A model generated the notes under the pieces. That model made no database searches. It worked only from the letters and a program-made list of their open reading frames with translations, and was not told the DNA's origin. Positions 1-7,703 of a stretch of 64,000 bases of DNA are shown one piece after another. This stretch comes from Clostridia bacterium (GTDB taxonomy: Bacteria; Bacillota; Clostridia; Oscillospirales; CAG-272): contig JAFQOP010000014.1 of assembly GCA_017403155.1 (NCBI GenBank), forward strand, positions 57,677 through 121,676, written 5' to 3'. Within the stretch, counting starts at the first letter, position 1. Each line of letters begins with the position of its first letter. The translations under genes and the position numbers were made by a program.

Positions 1-1
1 T

Positions 2-211
2 ACCGAGGATATAAGAAGAGAAAAGGCGCTCTATCAGATAGCCTGCAAGGCGGCAATCAAGGGTGGCAGAATGTATAATTCAACTGTCGTGAGATGGATT
101 GTCGAGAGAGTGCTCGCCCTTCCCGATATAACGGTTTGCCCCCATGGCAGACCAATTGCGTATAAGCTAACCAAAAATGAGCTTGACCGACAGTTTGAGA
201 GAATAAAATAA
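2..211 (+). CDS. mutL: DNA mismatch repair protein MutL, C-terminal end (partial)
   Basis: Only the last 69 codons are in the window; the reading frame is open from base 2 to a TAA. The visible peptide carries the two hallmarks of the C-terminal endonuclease/dimerisation domain of Gram-positive MutL: an ACKAAIKGG helix motif and the CPHGRP motif that supplies metal ligands. MutL couples MutS mismatch recognition to strand nicking in organisms without MutH. It lies 10 bases upstream of tgt on the same strand, so the two are probably cotranscribed. The N-terminal ATPase domain lies outside the window and cannot be judged. Confidence 0.88.
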   Translation, partial: TEDIRREKALYQIACKAAIKGGRMYNSTVVRWIVERVLALPDITVCPHGRPIAYKLTKNELDRQFERIK

Positions 212-221
212 GGAAAAGATA

Positions 222-1364
222 ATGGCAAAATTTACACTGTTAAAGAAAGACGGAAAGGCCCGTCGCGGCAGATTTGAGACCGTTCACGGCACAATAGAAA
301 CTCCCGTGTTTATGAACGTCGGTACATCCGCAGCTATTAAGGGTGGAATATCCACGTGCGACCTCAAGGAGGTAAACTGCCAGGTAGAGCTTTCCAACAC
401 ATACCACCTCCATATCCGACCCGGAGACAAGCTTATACACAAGCTTGGCGGTATTCATAAGTTCTTCAACTGGGACAGACCCGTTCTTACAGATTCGGGC
501 GGATTTCAGGTTTTTTCGCTTGCAAAGCTGCGCAAGATAACCGAGGAGGGAGTGGCGTTCAATTCCCACTTCGACGGAAAGAGAATTTTTATGGGCCCCG
601 AGGAGTCTATGCAAATTCAGTCTAACCTCGGATCAACTATCGCTATGGCATTTGATGAGTGCGTTGAGAATCCTGCGCCCTATCAGTATGTGAAGGCATC
701 AGAGGAGAGAACCGTCCGCTGGCTGAGGCGTTGTCGTACAGAGCTTGACAGACTTAATTCGCTCCCCGAAACAGTAAACAAAAATCAGCTGCTCTTCGGT
801 ATCAATCAGGGAGGCACCTATGAGGACCTTCGCGTGAGAAATATGGAGGCAATTAAGGAAATAGAGTGCGACGGATATGCAATAGGCGGACTTGCGGTAG
901 GCGAGAGTGCCGATGTAATGTATCATATAATCGATACGGTTGAGCCTCATATGCCCGTGGACAAGCCGAGATATCTTATGGGTGTCGGCACTCCACAGAA
1001 CATCGTTGAGGCGGTGTATCGTGGTGTCGACTTCTTCGACTGCGTTATGCCCAGCCGTAATGCAAGGCATGGCAACCTCTTTACCTGGGAGGGAAAGATA
1101 AATCTCTTAAACGAGAAATATCTTGACGATCCCCGTCCCATTTCGCCAAGCTGCTCCTGTCCTGCCTGCTCAAGCTATTCCAGAGCATATATCCGCCACC
1201 TCTTCAAGGCGCGCGAGGCTCTCGGTATGCGACTTGCCGTATTGCATAATCTTTATTTCTACAATGAGCTTATGCAAAGGATTCGCGATGCACTTGACGA
1301 GGGCAGATACGAGGAATTCTATCAGAAATACCGTAACAGCCTTGCAGAGCGCTGCGAGGACTGA
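222..1364 (+). CDS. tgt: queuine tRNA-ribosyltransferase (tRNA-guanine transglycosylase)
   Basis: Exchanges guanine 34 of GUN-anticodon tRNAs for the queuosine precursor preQ1. At 380 residues it has the usual bacterial length. The DSGGFQ motif contains catalytic Asp91, the FDCVMP segment contains the predicted nucleophile Asp273, and Cys311, Cys313, Cys316 and His342 form the zinc site. The arginine-rich SRNARHG loop follows the nucleophile. The ATG start sits behind an AAGGAAAAG ribosome binding site and gives the standard N-terminus. The gene ends at a strong terminator shared with the converging operon. Confidence 0.97.
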   Translation: MAKFTLLKKDGKARRGRFETVHGTIETPVFMNVGTSAAIKGGISTCDLKEVNCQVELSNTYHLHIRPGDKLIHKLGGIHKFFNWDRPVLTDSGGFQVFSLAKLRKITEEGVAFNSHFDGKRIFMGPEESMQIQSNLGSTIAMAFDECVENPAPYQYVKASEERTVRWLRRCRTELDRLNSLPETVNKNQLLFGINQGGTYEDLRVRNMEAIKEIECDGYAIGGLAVGESADVMYHIIDTVEPHMPVDKPRYLMGVGTPQNIVEAVYRGVDFFDCVMPSRNARHGNLFTWEGKINLLNEKYLDDPRPISPSCSCPACSSYSRAYIRHLFKAREALGMRLAVLHNLYFYNELMQRIRDALDEGRYEEFYQKYRNSLAERCED

Positions 1365-1365
1365 C

Positions 1366-1398
1366 AAAAAAGGCTTTCCGTTCGGAAAGCCTTTTTTA
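1366..1398. terminator. bidirectional terminator between tgt and the lon-to-GNAT operon
   Basis: A near-perfect stem (AAAAAAGGCTTTCC paired with GGAAAGCCTTTTTT) closes a GTTC loop. It has an A-tract on the left and a T-tract on the right, so it can stop transcription from both directions. It lies exactly between two convergent genes. Confidence 0.93.
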
Positions 1399-1803
1399 TT
1401 ACAATTTTACGGGATGACCGTCACAGTGTCCGTCGAACATTCCCGTCATATCGCACTCATATACTCTGCTCTCGTTTAGCTTGAAGCCAATCGATTTCAG
1501 GAGACGCTCGTCCGCGGCGTCAATTGCCGCGCGGCATTTGTGAGAGCCGCAAAGATCTATGAAGTTCATAGTTGCCCTTCCGAGGATAAACATAGCCTCG
1601 AAGTCGCTGTAACCAACCTTGGGACGAAGGTCTGATATATATCCGTATTCTCCGTCAATCTCGAACTGTGCCATTCCCATAAGCTGTCCGCTATCAGCGT
1701 CCGTCATGGCATAGGCAAAGAAGCCCTCTCGGTAGTCAGTGCCGCATTCTGTTGAATATTTTTTCTGCAGCTCGGTGTCGTTAATCGGTGTGATTTTAAA
1801 CAT
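1399..1803 (-). CDS. small GNAT-like acetyltransferase (hypothetical)
   Basis: A 134-residue protein of uncertain function. The order of elements, an N-terminal strand-helix, a central EIDGEYGYISDLRP strand pair and a C-terminal ADERLLKSIGFK segment, resembles a shortened GNAT fold in which the last motif is the usual 'neighbouring residue, phenylalanine' ending. I see no clear acetyl-CoA pyrophosphate loop (Q/RxxGxG/A), so enzymatic activity is not assured. It is the last gene of a minus-strand series, one base after the pseudouridine synthase. Its 3' end abuts the shared terminator, so it is very probably expressed with that operon. Confidence 0.6.
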   Translation of the reverse strand: MFKITPINDTELQKKYSTECGTDYREGFFAYAMTDADSGQLMGMAQFEIDGEYGYISDLRPKVGYSDFEAMFILGRATMNFIDLCGSHKCRAAIDAADERLLKSIGFKLNESRVYECDMTGMFDGHCDGHPVKL

Positions 1804-1804
1804 G

Positions 1805-2536
1805 TCAGCCTCTCCTTCCCGTTGCCTTGTAGAGGTAATCTACCTCCTCGGGCTCAAGGTAGCGCCATTTTCCCACAGGGAGATTGTTCAGCTTCAGCTG
1901 TCCTATTGAGATGCGTGAGAGTCGCTTAACTGTGAGCCCTGCAATCTCGCACATTTTTCTGATCTGTCTGTTTCTGCCCTCCAAAAGCGTGAACTTCAGA
2001 ACGGTGCCGCTTTCGTCAGTCTCCGACACGGTAACCTCGCAGGGCTTAATCGTGTATCCGTCTATTTCAAGGGGAGAGGTGAGGGTCTCAAGCTGTGAGG
2101 GAGAAACCGTACCGCTGACCTTGACGCGATAGAGCTTTGGCAGGGAGTGGCTCGGGTGTGTGAGCCTGTTTTTCAAGGCTCCGTCATCGGTAAGAAGGAG
2201 CATTCCCTCAGAGACAAGGTCGAGCCTGCCGACGGGATAAACCCTGGCTTCAACACCGTCAAGCAGGTCGGTAACGCATTTGCGACCTCTGTCATCGGTG
2301 GTGCTGGACAGATATCCGCGCGGCTTATTCATCATTATATATGTATATTCGCGCTTCTGTGCCGAAATTTTCTTTCCCTTGTATGTAACGACGTCGACTC
2401 GGGGGTCTATCTTCGTTCCCAGCGTAGCAACGTGACCGTTAACAGCCACGTTGCCCTTTTCTATTTCCGACTCTGCCGCGCGGCGGGACATAAGTCCCGC
2501 ATCGGCGATAAATTTTTGCAGTCTTATTTTTTCCAT
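1805..2536 (-). CDS. rluB: 16S/23S rRNA pseudouridine synthase, RluB/RsuA family
   Basis: Converts a uridine in large (or small) subunit rRNA to pseudouridine. An N-terminal S4 RNA-binding domain (about residues 1-60) precedes the catalytic domain. The family motif GRLDLVSEG contains catalytic Asp106, and GRNRQIRKM near residue 190 is the second conserved block. The usual Thr in GRLDxxTxG is Ser here, a conservative change. Total length of 243 is normal. It sits 12 bases downstream of the D-Ala-D-Ala carboxypeptidase gene, as in many Firmicutes where rluB lies in the scpAB-dac neighbourhood. The exact target base is inferred from family and context only. Confidence 0.93.
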   Translation of the reverse strand: MEKIRLQKFIADAGLMSRRAAESEIEKGNVAVNGHVATLGTKIDPRVDVVTYKGKKISAQKREYTYIMMNKPRGYLSSTTDDRGRKCVTDLLDGVEARVYPVGRLDLVSEGMLLLTDDGALKNRLTHPSHSLPKLYRVKVSGTVSPSQLETLTSPLEIDGYTIKPCEVTVSETDESGTVLKFTLLEGRNRQIRKMCEIAGLTVKRLSRISIGQLKLNNLPVGKWRYLEPEEVDYLYKATGRRG

Positions 2537-2548
2537 AATTATATCCTT

Positions 2549-3661
2549 CTAAAAAAGTCCTTCCCAAAAGCTCTTTTCCTTAATTTCAGCAGCATTTTCT
2601 TCAGCTATAAGCGGTACTCTGCCGATTTCAGCACCGTCAGCATAGAGAACAACCTCACCAACCGCGTCGCCCGCTTTAATGGGAGCAGCGAAATATCGAG
2701 GGAGGTTGACCTGCCTTGTGAATATGGGCGCCTCACCTCTGTAAACGTACTTGAATGCTTCCTTGTTGGTTATTCTTATATTTTCTCGGTCTGAATTGAG
2801 CACGGGGAGGGAATAGCTGATTTCTCCTTCCTCAAGCACACCTGCTGTGTGAATGCTCTCAAAGCCGTAATTCAAAAGCTCCGTGTGATCGCGCCAATCG
2901 TCTGGTGCATCTATTGTAACGCATATAAGGGTAGTGCCATCTCGCTCAGCCGCACTGACGAGCGAGCGTCCCGATAGCTGGGTATATCCTGTTTTTACAC
3001 CTATACAGCCATCATATAATTTAAGTAGCTTGTTGTGATTTACAACCACTCTTTTTTTCAAGCTGCTCTCAATCTCCTTTTTATACGTAGAGACGACTTG
3101 TCGAAAGAGGTCGTTTTTCAGTGCCTCAGCACCTATGAGGGCGAGGTCGTGTGCCGTTGTATAGTGTCCGCCTGCATCAAGTCCGTGCGGATTCTTAAAG
3201 CAGGTGTCGGTTGCTCCGAGCTCAATAGCACGCTTATTCATCAGTTCAGCGAAGTCAGCAATATCTCCCGAAATTGCATACGCCAGTGCCTCGGCTGCGT
3301 CGTTTGCGCTTCCCAGCATAAGCGCATAGAGAAGGCTCTCGGCACTCAAAATTTCTCCCTCCTCGAGATAAATGCTGGAGCCGTCTGTTCCGACAGCGCG
3401 TTCGTCTACCTCGATGAGGTCGGTAGGGGATAGCTGCTCGAGTGCTATGAGGGCGGTCATTATTTTTGTTGTGCTTGCCATTGGCAGGTGCTTGTTTTCG
3501 TTTTTTGTATATATAAAGCTTTGACTCGTCGGCTCGTATAGCGCCGCTGCTCTTGCGCTGACGCTCGGTGCGTATGCTGAGGATACGTAGAGGGTCAGTG
3601 CGAGAAATGACAGAGTCAAAATTATAAGCACGGTTATGATTCGATTTCTGTCGTCCTTCAT
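2549..3661 (-). CDS. D-alanyl-D-alanine carboxypeptidase, peptidase S11 family (DacF/DacB-like)
   Basis: Trims the terminal D-alanine of peptidoglycan stem peptides outside the membrane. A signal peptide or anchor occupies about residues 8-35. The penicillin-binding triad is complete: Ser63-Thr-Thr-Lys66, Ser118-Ala-Asn120 and Lys223-Thr-Gly. A C-terminal beta domain follows, ending in an amphipathic FWEGLF tail typical of membrane-associated carboxypeptidases. AAAGGAG lies 6 bases before the ATG. The gene follows gerW by 69 bases; that neighbourhood suggests a DacF- or DacB-type role in sporulation or the vegetative wall, which sequence alone cannot decide. Confidence 0.93.
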   Translation of the reverse strand: MKDDRNRIITVLIILTLSFLALTLYVSSAYAPSVSARAAALYEPTSQSFIYTKNENKHLPMASTTKIMTALIALEQLSPTDLIEVDERAVGTDGSSIYLEEGEILSAESLLYALMLGSANDAAEALAYAISGDIADFAELMNKRAIELGATDTCFKNPHGLDAGGHYTTAHDLALIGAEALKNDLFRQVVSTYKKEIESSLKKRVVVNHNKLLKLYDGCIGVKTGYTQLSGRSLVSAAERDGTTLICVTIDAPDDWRDHTELLNYGFESIHTAGVLEEGEISYSLPVLNSDRENIRITNKEAFKYVYRGEAPIFTRQVNLPRYFAAPIKAGDAVGEVVLYADGAEIGRVPLIAEENAAEIKEKSFWEGLF

Positions 3662-3730
3662 ATCATTCTCCTTTTACTCCGTATGTAGTTTTAACGGATT
3701 GTCAGGAAAATATAATATGAAAAAAGTGGC

Positions 3731-4105
3731 TCATTCGAGTGCATCGCGTATTCTTTTCAGAATTTCCGGGCTACGCTCTATGAGAGATGTAATTCCCGAA
3801 ACGTTTTTTTCTGCCTTCTCGCTGATATAGGTCAGATTTACTGCTCCCTCGGCGCTTACCGTGAGAAATGCAATAGGAGTTATTGAAATTCCGCTTCCAC
3901 TGCCCGAGCCGATACCGTTTGTCTCCTTCTTTTTGCCGAAGAGGTCGAGACCTCCGCCGGCAAAGCCAAAAGCAATTTTGGAAACGGGTATCACAGTAAC
4001 TCCGCTCGGTGTGTGAATAGGACTTCCGATTACCGTATTCATATCAGCAAAGCCCCTCACACCGTCAATCGATGCCTTGATGAGGTCAGTCATCTCGTTT
4101 TCCAT
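3731..4105 (-). CDS. gerW: GerW family sporulation protein (YtfJ)
   Basis: Family members are needed for normal spore germination in Bacillus. The 124-residue product has the family features: an N-terminal MTDLIKASIDGV helix, the GSPIHTPSGVTVIPVSKI strand pair, and a glycine-rich FGFAGGGLDLFG stretch followed by a Gly-Ser repeat. An in-frame start 15 codons upstream exists, but the ATG used here has AAGGAGAAGGAG immediately before it and gives the family N-terminus. The start lies inside the 3' end of the DUF2953 gene, indicating translational coupling. Presence of this gene argues that the lineage sporulates or recently did. Confidence 0.9.
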   Translation of the reverse strand: MENEMTDLIKASIDGVRGFADMNTVIGSPIHTPSGVTVIPVSKIAFGFAGGGLDLFGKKKETNGIGSGSGSGISITPIAFLTVSAEGAVNLTYISEKAEKNVSGITSLIERSPEILKRIRDALE

Positions 4106-4626
4106 TTTCTCCTTCTCCTTTTGTGTGCCGTGTATTCGTGAAGATAACACAAAAGAAGTCTGAATGCAGAGAATAGCGGAGCAGAGAGCTGTGCGTCCAG
4201 CTCGTATGTTGTTGAGCTTTCTTGCTCTGTAAGTGCGGTGAGGTTTATCGCCCCCTCGCCAATCTGTACATCCTTGCAGGATGAATGGAGTGTGACGACG
4301 GTGGGGTATAGCAGTGCAAACACGAAGCCGAGCGTGCTATATGCCTTCTCCGTCTGCTCTCTTGTAATATTGACGGCTGCAATATTAATTGACGCTCTTG
4401 AAAGGCTGAGAGCTTTGCGTATGAGCCTTATGGCTTGGAGCGGACCGATAGGAGATTTTTTATCCTTCTGCCCGACTTTATTTCCAAAATCTGATAGGAT
4501 TACCTTGATAAAGATATATTCAACCTCAACATTCAGCTTCTTTCCTGCGAGTATCCTTACATTGATTGGTGCTATTAAAATAAGTGCTATTGACAGTAGA
4601 ATGAGTGCTAAGGCAATATATATCAT
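4090..4626 (-). CDS. DUF2953 domain-containing membrane protein (YtfI-like)
   Basis: Function unknown. The protein starts with one strong transmembrane helix (residues 2-23), followed by a soluble part with a basic linker and ends in a very basic KRRRRKWK tail. The pattern and its position directly upstream of gerW match the DUF2953/YtfI family, which is regularly paired with YtfJ in spore formers. The gene overlaps gerW by 16 bases and starts immediately after the scpB stop, so it is part of the same transcript. The family call rests on architecture and gene order rather than on a diagnostic catalytic motif. Confidence 0.82.
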   Translation of the reverse strand: MIYIALALILLSIALILIAPINVRILAGKKLNVEVEYIFIKVILSDFGNKVGQKDKKSPIGPLQAIRLIRKALSLSRASINIAAVNITREQTEKAYSTLGFVFALLYPTVVTLHSSCKDVQIGEGAINLTALTEQESSTTYELDAQLSAPLFSAFRLLLCYLHEYTAHKRRRRKWKTR

Positions 4627-5448
4627 TTACTCCTCGTCATCCGTATCATCATCGGTATCGTCGTAAATATCGTCCTCTGCTGAGGGCTCCTCGAGCAATA
4701 CCTCGTCAACTGTATCCTCGCTTACACCGTCTATGGTAAGCTGGGTGGTATCACCGTCTATTGTTTCCCCGTCACCCTCGTTTGATACGCCGTCTGCGTT
4801 AGTTAGCTTTGCATTTGCAAATACGTCCATCATCTCATCTGTCGTTTTTGGCAGATGATCGAGGTCGGGAAGGCCGAAGCAACGCAGGAAGTCGGAGGTT
4901 GTGCCGTAAAGCATAGGTCTGCCGGGCACGTCGAGTCGACCCTTGCATTCGATAAGACCGCGGTCGATAAGGCTGTTCATTGCATATGATGAGTCCACCT
5001 TGCGTAGCGTATCGACGAAAAGTCTCGTTACAGGCTGGTTATATGCCACGATAGCAAGCGTTTCCAGCGCGGATGAGGAGAGAGTACCGCTCTTTTTTAT
5101 TCCAAGCGCGTCTCTTATCTCCGCGAGGTAGTGCTGCTTTGTGCACAGCTGGCAGGAATCGGTGTACGTCAGGAGCATAACGCCGCGAGGGAGCTCGGAG
5201 CTATTGTACTTGAGCGCATATACCGCAACTGTGTCGCGTATCTTGGTTGGCGTTGTATCAAAAACTCTGGCAAGGGTAGCGTAGGAAATAGGGTGTCCTG
5301 CGGCAAAGAGAATTGCCTCAATTGCCTCCTCAATGACGATGGAGCGAAACTCCTCGCTAATCGCCTTAACCTCCGCCTCGGTTGCCTTGTCAAGCTCGGT
5401 GACCTTTTCCTCGAGCTCCTCGTTTATATTCTTGATTTCTTCACTCAT
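4627..5448 (-). CDS. scpB: chromosome segregation and condensation protein ScpB
   Basis: Kite subunit of the Smc-ScpAB condensin complex. Two winged-helix domains are recognisable: the first around EEAIEAILFAAGHPIS, the second around LSSSALETLAIVAYNQPVTR. The last 80 residues form an acidic Asp/Glu/Thr tail that looks disordered. Upstream in-frame starts exist but would overlap scpA; the ATG chosen here lies 20 bases after the scpA stop with an AAGGAAAGGA ribosome binding site. The N-terminal 30 residues before the first domain are also very acidic. The partner smc gene is in this window at 20.3 kb. Confidence 0.92.
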   Translation of the reverse strand: MSEEIKNINEELEEKVTELDKATEAEVKAISEEFRSIVIEEAIEAILFAAGHPISYATLARVFDTTPTKIRDTVAVYALKYNSSELPRGVMLLTYTDSCQLCTKQHYLAEIRDALGIKKSGTLSSSALETLAIVAYNQPVTRLFVDTLRKVDSSYAMNSLIDRGLIECKGRLDVPGRPMLYGTTSDFLRCFGLPDLDHLPKTTDEMMDVFANAKLTNADGVSNEGDGETIDGDTTQLTIDGVSEDTVDEVLLEEPSAEDDIYDDTDDDTDDEE

Positions 5449-5467
5449 TGCTCTCTTTATCCTTTCC

Positions 5468-6298
5468 TTACTTCTTTCCATCACTGTCGTCTGCTGCGAC
5501 AGGCGCGTCAAATTCACTTTCCAGAATATCGTCACCCGGCACGTAGTCGGGATTAAGCATAAATTTCATATCAAGTCCGTTAGTCTCATACTCGGCAACG
5601 TCCTCAACAAAATGCACTGTTGTGATTTTTATTCTGTGTATTTTTATAAGCTCCAGCACTCCCATAAATCTTGCAACAAGCTCCGAGCGAGAGTCGGCAT
5701 CCTTGAGCAGGAAGAAAAGCGATGCCTCCTCGTGCTCCTCGAGCAGACCGCAGATTTCTTCAATTTTTTCCTCTACGGATACAATTTTGTGCTTGATAAG
5801 CGGGTTAACAAGGTCCTTTGGTGCTCTTTCCGAATTCGCTATTCTTATCCTGCGCATAACCGAATTGAGTGCCTTGATAAGAAGGGCGGGATCCAAGTCC
5901 AGAGGGAGTCCCTTTTCGGGCGGAATATCGTCCGTACCCTTGACGTATCTGCCGGAATACTCCTCATACAACGGACGCAGCTCCTTCGCGGCGAGCTTTG
6001 CCTGCTGATAGAGGAGAAGGGCATCGGCAATTTCGCGACGCGGGTCGTTTTCGGTGCCCTCCTCGTGGGGCAGGATCATTCGGCTCTTGATAAGCATAAG
6101 CTCGCTTGCCATTACGATAAACTCGCTAGCTATATCGAGGTCCAATCGCTGTGCTTCGTCGATGTACTCCATATACTGATCGCAGATGAGTGCTATCGGT
6201 ATATCGGTTATGCTTACCTTGTTTTTTGATATAAGAGTAAGAAGAAGGTCGAGCGGACCTTCAAATTGGTCCAGTCGGTACGTAAGCTGTTCAGTCAT
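5468..6298 (-). CDS. scpA: chromosome segregation and condensation protein ScpA (kleisin)
   Basis: Kleisin subunit that bridges the two Smc heads. The N-terminal LDQFEGPLDLLLTLI block, which contacts the Smc neck, is the family signature. It is followed by the ASEFIVMASELMLIKSRMILP helix and a C-terminal winged helix (around EHEEASLFFLLKDADSR to FMGVLELIKIHRI) that binds the Smc cap. At 276 residues the length is typical. It lies directly upstream of scpB, the conserved arrangement. The start behind a short A/G-rich stretch gives the canonical N-terminus. Confidence 0.96.
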   Translation of the reverse strand: MTEQLTYRLDQFEGPLDLLLTLISKNKVSITDIPIALICDQYMEYIDEAQRLDLDIASEFIVMASELMLIKSRMILPHEEGTENDPRREIADALLLYQQAKLAAKELRPLYEEYSGRYVKGTDDIPPEKGLPLDLDPALLIKALNSVMRRIRIANSERAPKDLVNPLIKHKIVSVEEKIEEICGLLEEHEEASLFFLLKDADSRSELVARFMGVLELIKIHRIKITTVHFVEDVAEYETNGLDMKFMLNPDYVPGDDILESEFDAPVAADDSDGKK

Positions 6299-6328
6299 TT
6301 ATAAGTGCTCCGTTGAATAGATTGGATG

Positions 6329-7075
6329 TTAATTAAAGATGGGAATAAGCCTCCAGAAGGAGAACATAAGATCGCTGAGAAGTCCTGCGAGATATCCGAG
6401 TATGTTGGAAAGAGAGAGCATCTCGGCAACAAATGACAGGATGGGGGAGGCTGCTATTGCAGGGACGGTTAACATAGCACGGGATATAAGGTTGCCGCCA
6501 ATCAGCCAGCCAAGTAGGATTAAATAAATTGTTCGTTCGTTTCGCAGAATCCACATCACCGCGCGGTAGGGCAGAAATGCACAAAGAATGCGTGAGCCGT
6601 CAAGCGGAGGAACGGGAATAAGATTGAATACTGCAATACCCAGGTTAAGATAGTGAAAGATGTAGATAAAATCGCATATAACGAACAGTAAATTAGTATA
6701 GAAGGTGCCTGCTGCTCCAACCGAATATATCAGAAGACGAAGCCCCAGCCAAATAAGAGCAGAGAAAAATGCGAGCACAAGATTCATAAGAGGACCTGCA
6801 AGTGCTACAAGCGCCATATCTCTTTTTGGCTTTTTCAGATTTCTTGTATTGACGGGGATAGGCTTAGCCCAGCCAAAACGGAAGAAAATGAGGCAAAGCG
6901 CACCTATCGGGTCAAGATGCTTCAGGGGATTCAGAGTGAGTCTGCCGAGGCTCTTGGCTGTCGGGTCGCCGAGCTTGTGCGCGGCAAGTCCGTGTGCCAA
7001 TTCGTGCAAGGGGAGAATCAAAAGGACAGCCAATGCTGACATAACGATGGAGATTATATCACTAATGCCAAACAT
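6329..7075 (-). CDS. site-2 protease family (M50) membrane metalloprotease
   Basis: Intramembrane zinc protease of the YwhC/S2P-short type. HELAH at residues 25-29 supplies two zinc ligands and the catalytic Glu. A C-terminal NLIPVPPLDGSRIL motif supplies the third ligand (Asp). Five or six hydrophobic segments are visible. No PDZ domain is present, so this is not RseP. The substrate is unknown. Genes of this family next to scpA-scpB are common in Firmicutes, and here it is placed between engB and scpA in the same transcript. Confidence 0.93.
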   Translation of the reverse strand: MFGISDIISIVMSALAVLLILPLHELAHGLAAHKLGDPTAKSLGRLTLNPLKHLDPIGALCLIFFRFGWAKPIPVNTRNLKKPKRDMALVALAGPLMNLVLAFFSALIWLGLRLLIYSVGAAGTFYTNLLFVICDFIYIFHYLNLGIAVFNLIPVPPLDGSRILCAFLPYRAVMWILRNERTIYLILLGWLIGGNLISRAMLTVPAIAASPILSFVAEMLSLSNILGYLAGLLSDLMFSFWRLIPIFN

Positions 7076-7087
7076 AATATATCCTCC

Positions 7088-7684
7088 TTATATTTTCTCA
7101 AATATCTTCTTCCAAACCTCGTCCTTTCCGTCTCTTGTCACAGAGGAGAAGGGGATAATTTCAATATCTGTGCCGAGGAAATATTCGTTGTGAATATGCT
7201 CAAGCGCATCGGCAAGCTGCTTTTTTGAGAGCTTGTCTGTTTTCGTTGCCACAACAATAAACGGACAGTTCATATCTATCATCCAGTTTATCATCATAAT
7301 ATCATCGTCGGTAGGACCTGTCCTGACGTCTATAAGCTGTATTACCAGCTTGAGAGCATCGTGGGAGGGATTCTTGATGAAGAAGTCCTGGGTAAGGGTG
7401 CTCCACACTACCTTCGAGTCCTTTGAGCGCTTTGCATAGCCGTATCCGGGCAGGTCGACGAGAAAGAGCTTTTTGTCAATATCGTAGTAGTTGATTGTGA
7501 TAGTCTTTCCCGGAGCAGAGGACACCCTGGCAAGCGATTTTCTGCCGAGCAATGTGTTTATAAGAGAGCTTTTTCCTACGTTGCTCCTGCCCGAGAGAGC
7601 TATCTCGGGGCGCGGATCTCGCGGGAACTGATGCGATGCACCGACACTCATAACGGCGCCTACGTTGTTAATATTGATCTTCAT
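7088..7684 (-). CDS. engB: ribosome biogenesis GTPase EngB (YsxC/YihA)
   Basis: Essential GTPase for 50S assembly. The G1 motif GRSNVGKS, the G3 motif DLPGYG and the G4 motif TKTDK are all intact. A longer open frame begins 12 codons earlier, inside lon, but the ATG chosen gives the standard MKININ-type N-terminus. It has AGGA 9 bases upstream and starts 20 bases after the lon stop. The lon-engB pair is a conserved Firmicute arrangement (lonA-ysxC in Bacillus). Confidence 0.96.
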   Translation of the reverse strand: MKININNVGAVMSVGASHQFPRDPRPEIALSGRSNVGKSSLINTLLGRKSLARVSSAPGKTITINYYDIDKKLFLVDLPGYGYAKRSKDSKVVWSTLTQDFFIKNPSHDALKLVIQLIDVRTGPTDDDIMMINWMIDMNCPFIVVATKTDKLSKKQLADALEHIHNEYFLGTDIEIIPFSSVTRDGKDEVWKKIFEKI

Positions 7685-7703
7685 TTCGATTCCTAGTCCT
7701 AGA